A stretch of DNA of 64,000 bases from Zeus faber (lineage: Eukaryota > Chordata > Actinopteri > Zeiformes > Zeidae). Position numbers and translations under genes: made by a program. Shown here piece after piece: positions 60,078 to 64,000 of this stretch. A model generated the notes under the pieces. The model was given only the letters and a program-made list of their open reading frames with translations. It was not told where the DNA came from and did not search any database. How positions within the stretch are numbered: the first letter of the stretch is position 1; each line of letters begins with the position of its first letter. The stretch spans positions 31,309,406 to 31,373,405 of the forward strand of contig OY482859.1 in the NCBI GenBank assembly GCA_960531495.1, given 5' to 3'.

Positions 60078-60285
60078 TGGGCCTTTAACCCTTTAATATT
60101 TGGCTTCTCTAAGAACCGGGCCTTCCACCACTAAATGCTTGGCTTCTTACTATAAAAGGAATGCCGGGCCTTTCACCCTTAAATGCTTGGCTTCTTTACG
60201 ATAAAAAGAATGCCGGGCCTTTCACCCTTAAATGCTTGGCTTCTTTACTATTAAAAGAATGCCGGGCCTTTCACCCACAATATTT
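60078..60285 (-). repeat. 49-bp tandem repeats in the provirus leader
   Basis: GCCGGGCCTTTCACCC occurs at 60163, 60212 and 60261 with 49-bp spacing. Two more diverged units lie at about 60078 and 60117. Confidence 0.9.
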
Positions 60286-60493
60286 AACAATTATTATTCA
60301 TGCATCATTCAACAATACATCCCTAGAACCACAAAGTTGTTTGTCCAGCCTTAAACAGTACAACACTTCCACCTAAAGTATACCTATCTAATCTATGCAA
60401 ACTTCATGAAGTGGCTCTGCTCACCTTTTAGGGTACCCATGGAAGTATCGCAACCGTTCAGGCTTTCGGAACTCCTCTGCCGTCTTGTAATGG

Positions 60494-60515
60494 GATCAAG
60501 TTGGGGTCACCAATT
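60494..60515 (-). promoter_or_regulatory. Candidate primer-binding site
   Basis: Directly after the LTR on the minus strand comes AAT then TGGTGACCCCAACTTGATCC. It starts with TGG, as tRNA-complementary primer sites do. The tRNA was not assigned. Confidence 0.55.
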
Positions 60516-61108
60516 TGTCGTGTTCAAAATTTCCAAATCCGGAATGATGCAATGAAACTGGAACTTTGAGCTATGGAGAGTTTATTGGACGGTTTGAGAA
60601 TCTACCAAAAAAATAAAAACTTTATACGTTGACTTTGTGAGTCCTGAACTCATCTAGCAGAGATTTCAACCAGGAGTCCGCCAAAACTTTTTTTCCCGCG
60701 TCCCTTTGTTACAAATGACACACCCCCCTTTGCGGGGCAGTCCCTCCTTTGCTATTTCCTATCCCCTGAGTATCACGTTTCAGATTCCCCACTGTGTGTG
60801 TGCCAGATTAAACGTTTCAGTGCCAGTTTCTAACTGGCTGCGGAGTTACACCCAGTGCCTTTATACATGTTTTAATTTTGGCTCTGACTGATCAATGAAA
60901 CTGTATTTCATAATTACCCATAATATTAATATGAATGATAGTAATGTACATAAATACATTAACATAATGTATACTGTAGTATCCACACATATAGTTTTGC
61001 TATCGAGGATTAGTTCAATCTGTAATGTTATAGTTATAGTAGTATAGTTAAATGTAGTATGTTATAGTTATAGTATATGTATATATATATATATTTTTTT
61101 TTCTCACA
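60516..61108 (-). repeat. 5' LTR of the provirus
   Basis: On the minus strand it starts TGTGAGAAAA and ends GAACACGACA. It carries a TATA-like TATAAAGGC near 60859 and an AATAAA at 60586-60581, in the order expected for U3, R and U5. Confidence 0.88.
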
Positions 61109-61112
61109 GTGA

Positions 61113-61400
61113 TGAGCGTTCTTTTTGCGAAGTTTTACACGTGTCGTGGTGTTTGCTTAAGTTCCCGTCTCCTGTCGCTGGAAAATACCCGCCCCCATTT
61201 GAGACTGAGCGCACCCACCATCACGCTAGGTTCACAAAGCGATTCACAAAGCTGTGAAAATGTGTGGTTTATATCGATTCTGCATACAAATAACTCACTA
61301 TAATACCAATTTTTTATTATTATGAAACTTTAAAATATTATCTAAATAAATAAATACATATTAACAACATAAAAAGGCATACATAGGTGGAGCATCATAT
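61113..61400. other. No feature recognised
   Basis: Right flank of the provirus. Together with 53213 and leftward it reconstructs an unoccupied site. Confidence 0.45.
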
Positions 61401-61750
61401 TGTAGCATGTTGGGGGATAGAGGGGGGCGGATATTTCCCAGCAGGCTTTGTTTGTGTTTTGGGGTTGTCGGGGAAAGGCATTGTTTTATGTAATGTTAAT
61501 TGTTAAGTAATGTTAATTATTATTCCGTTGTTAGTGTAGTTAGCCTTGTTACATGTGTTGTGATTGATTGTTATTACTTTTATGTGTTAAGATTGTTGCA
61601 CCAGCAGTGAGACTGTGTGTGCCGTTAGTGACTGTCTGCTGCAATAGCATTATCATGTACAAATGCTGAGCACTCTGAGTAACAAAGATTGCTCCTGCTT
61701 GAGAAGTCAAATCTTCCACGCCTTCCTCGAAGACATCCTAGCTTGCTACA
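61401..61750 (+). repeat. Solo LTR with ATAT target duplication
   Basis: Starts TGTAGCATGTTGGGGG, ends CTAGCTTGCTACA, and is flanked by ATAT on both sides (61397-61400 and 61751-61754). The inverse copy is at 22407-22761. No internal region is present, as after LTR-LTR recombination. Confidence 0.8.
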
Positions 61751-61754
61751 ATAT

Positions 61755-63429
61755 ATTTTCACATGTTATTGATGTAAGCTGCCAGTAAGCAGATTGGTAA
61801 CGGGAAATGAAAGGAGCGATTCGGTTCCCTTCAAGTGGCAGAAATTCCCATCACTAATGTTGTGGAAGGAATAAATAAAGCTTTAACATGAGCAGAATAA
61901 TAGACAATAATTGTGCTAATATGTAATTGCTTAATCATGCTGATATGCAATGGCTTACAAAGAGGAACGTTGATGCTACATGAACTCTGTTGCCGCATTA
62001 ACTTGATGATGAAGGGAAAAGGTTGCGCATCGTGAACAACAACAAGACTAAAAAGGCGAAGAAGGAGCTCGAAGTGAGGACAACAGGAAACCACAGCAGA
62101 GCAGCGCCCGACAAAGGCCGACGCATACGACGCCAGCTAAGCCACTCCAGAAAACCGCAACGACGGCTGATGAGAAAGTGGTCTGAGAGGAAGGCCGCTG
62201 AGAGGAAAGAGCAGCCACCCCACCCGGAGGAAAAGAGTAACAAAAAGGCTTGAACACTGGGGCTCGAGAGAGTCTGGGGCATCATTGTCAGGCAGCTATG
62301 CTAAGGACTGTAGGTCTGTCGGATGAGAACTTGGATCTCTCTGTCCCAGGAAATTTATTCTGTAAAACCTGCATCTCTTAATTTTGGCAACTATAATAAA
62401 TTACTTTTAATTTTACGAGGTGTATCATGTGGTAAAGAAGTAGGAACTATGGAATTTTGTTTTGGATTGTAAACGAACATTCAGGATTACACGCGCATCG
62501 GACTATGAGGAAACAATCCAAGTAGTTTTGACAAGGTAAGATACATCAACAGCTTTATGCTGTAATGACTAACTGTTGTAGTTGTGATGCTAGTTATATG
62601 TTGTAGTGCCTCATGGCTAGCAGGTCATGTTTACCCAAGCTGTGCTTTAGATGTGTTCAAACCACCATCTTTTTAAACATCCTAGGTGATTAGGATATGA
62701 TAAAAGGGCTGGTCTGAGTCTTGTAGCCTATGTGTTCTCTTTGTCATTACCTTATATTAGCCTGCTGTTTTGCTTGCTGTGTTTATTTCCATAACCAAGG
62801 ATGCAAACAATGGAAGCAAGTCTCTGATGGGCGACAGGAAGGCTTGTTGAACCAGAGTTAGCTGGCCAGATGTTGGGTCTGATCAGTGAACTTCATAGGG
62901 AGGTTGAGGAAGAGCAATGTCATCCTCGTAAGTTCCCGCAATGTGATCAGAAGATAAAGCCAAATCATTTATTAATATCTGTATATTCATAGGCATAGAT
63001 TGACACAGAGATGGGCAAAAATACATAAATATATTTTCATACAAGATTGTGGAAGATATGTGTGTGTCTGTTTATGAGAGAGCAATGAAGTGAGAAGCAG
63101 TCTTCTCCCCCTCACCACGTGAAGCCGTATGTGGCTAAACAGCGATCGAAACACTCTTCCAATAAGTACCAGGAGACGTAATCTCACTTTGGTATCTTTA
63201 ATGAAAGCGGTGTAAAACTGTGGAACAATACAGCAATATGTCAAAGTGGTGTCCAGACCGATTCAGATTCAGAAGTTTATCTGGGAAGACAAACCAGACA
63301 TTGGTCACTTTTATCGTGTGTGGTATTTATGTAAATGTAGGACAATTTAGAAACATTGCTTATTGATTATTTGTAGTATAGCTAATGTTGTGCAACACCA
63401 ACATTAACTATAGAAAAAAATATAGTAGA
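61755..63429. other. Mostly unassigned; one basic open frame
   Basis: 61999-62253 has an open plus-strand frame of about 80 codons, very basic (RRIRRQLSHSRKPQRRLMRK) and without an ATG near its start. I do not recognise it. Near 63258 GATTCAGATTCAGAAGTTTA resembles a minus-strand LINE tail. Nothing else is supported. Confidence 0.4.
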
Positions 63430-63712
63430 TCTTTTCAAACTGTTGACAGAACTCACCAAGAAGGTTGATGCCATGTCCAAAGTGAAGTACAGCAAGAAGG
63501 TCAGCATATGGACAAAGAGCATCAAAGATCATCTCTACTGGTCAGCATCCGGTTCATTCACTGGAGGGGAAACAGTGCAGAAGTGGACATCTCTTCTCGA
63601 ACGTATCCAGAATGTGCATGTCCATGAAAATCCACTCTTCCCCAGGTGCTTCCACCCCCACCTTCCGCTGAAAAAACTAGTGGTTGAAGGCTGGCACACC
63701 ACTATTCAATAG
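63430..63712 (+). pseudogene. Transposase-like fragment (Kolobok/THAP-type)
   Basis: Open frame with WTKSIKDHLYWSASGS, ETVQKWTSLLERIQNVHVHE and FPRCFHP. The spacing of NHLYW-S-A-S...KW-S...HxxNxH...F-x-C-x-H resembles a conserved segment of a transposase family common in fish genomes that I associate with Kolobok/THAP-type elements. It ends in TAG at 63712. The catalytic residues cannot be judged from this piece. Confidence 0.5.
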
Positions 63713-63822
63713 AAATTATGTCATTTAATTACAATCCTGTAATATACTCTCAGCTGCTATGCACTCATCTTTTATGAATTTGTTCTTCTCTCCCCCCTTC
63801 TAGCAACAAAGATAACATCTGC

Positions 63823-64000
63823 AAGTCAAGTCACACTTTATTTATAAAGTGCATTTCATACCAGGGCAACACAATGCGCTTTACAAAGAAAAACAATCAA
63901 AAAAATAACATAGTTGTCAGGTGGTCATTTGAAAAGAATGCCCCTGAAACAACAAAAACAACAAAAAACAGCAACAGAAGCAACTACAACTGCAGTAGCA
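63823..64000 (-). mobile_element. 3' end of the CTG-rich LINE, runs off the window
   Basis: AAGTCAAGTCACACTTTATT TATAAAG, CAGGGCAACACAATGCGCTT and the following CAA/CAG-rich part are the inverse of 36960-37172. Confidence 0.85.

Larger units (their letters stand above)
53218..61108 (-). mobile_element. Endogenous retrovirus, gammaretrovirus-like, defective
   Basis: Two related LTRs (53218-53908 and 60516-61108) lie in the same orientation and are flanked outside by GTGA on each side (53214-53217 and 61109-61112), the 4-bp duplication of retroviral integration. On the minus strand follow a primer-binding-like site, a leader with tandem repeats, a gag remnant, the end of RNase H with integrase, and a degenerate 3' region. 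Protease and most reverse transcriptase are missing. Two LINE insertions (55965-58896 and 53998-54362) break it further. The LTRs differ at many positions, so it is old. Confidence 0.88.

Noticed and set aside
60078-60285. CRISPR-like array (regular repeats)
   Set aside because: The units are contiguous tandem repeats without spacers, in a vertebrate provirus leader.

Overview
The window reads as nuclear DNA of a ray-finned fish, most likely a teleost. It carries one multi-exon vertebrate gene with GT/AG introns, surrounded by repeats typical of fish: Tc1-like, hAT and pogo DNA transposons, L1, L2 and Rex/CR1-like LINEs, a tRNA-headed SINE, a gammaretrovirus-like provirus and long (CA)n/(TA)n microsatellites. 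The species cannot be fixed from the sequence. There is no bacterial operon, CRISPR array or plasmid feature.

Host gene. The minus strand from 26402 down to 10200 encodes RENBP (N-acylglucosamine 2-epimerase, renin-binding protein) in ten coding exons that join in frame into about 405 residues. Its introns hold most of the repeats between 10 and 26 kb: two hAT remnants flanking a reverse-oriented LINE (12.7-16.0 kb), a hAT element carrying an L2 LINE (18.1-21.3 kb), a solo LTR (22.4 kb), a Tc1 remnant (24.1-24.7 kb) and a TTAA-flanked MITE (25.4-26.0 kb). Two possible exons of an unrecognised minus-strand gene lie at 463-666 and 1516-1757.

Left arm (2-9 kb): a hAT remnant; an L1 whose 3' end is inverted relative to its ORF1/ORF2 part (twin-priming-like) and that carries a SINE; a pogo/Tigger deletion derivative with TA flanks; and a short interstitial telomeric tract.

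Middle (26.7-40 kb): LINE fragments; a long L2/CR1-type LINE with an SGNH-esterase ORF1, split by a nearly intact second LINE that has a 12-bp target duplication; a 1.6-kb CTG/TTG-rich 3' UTR; a TIR element; a Tc1 remnant; and an L2 tail.

Right arm (40-64 kb): a second L1 (40.25-49.8 kb) that accumulated a complete hAT element with a perfect 8-bp TSD, a minus-strand LINE tail, a Tc1 element with an uninterrupted 340-codon transposase (itself holding a LINE tail), and a 338-bp local duplication. Then comes a minus-strand provirus (53218-61108) with two LTRs and matching 4-bp flanks, missing protease and most reverse transcriptase, hit twice by LINEs, with a telomere-like minisatellite in one LTR only. 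A solo LTR with ATAT flanks, a transposase fragment and the inverted tail of the CTG-rich LINE close the window.

I found no convincing new molecular system. The most useful signals are the layered transposon history, the telomeric minisatellite inside one LTR, the LINE/SINE shared tail, the CTG-rich LINE 3' UTR, the 338-bp duplication and the Phe at a reported catalytic-cysteine position of RENBP.
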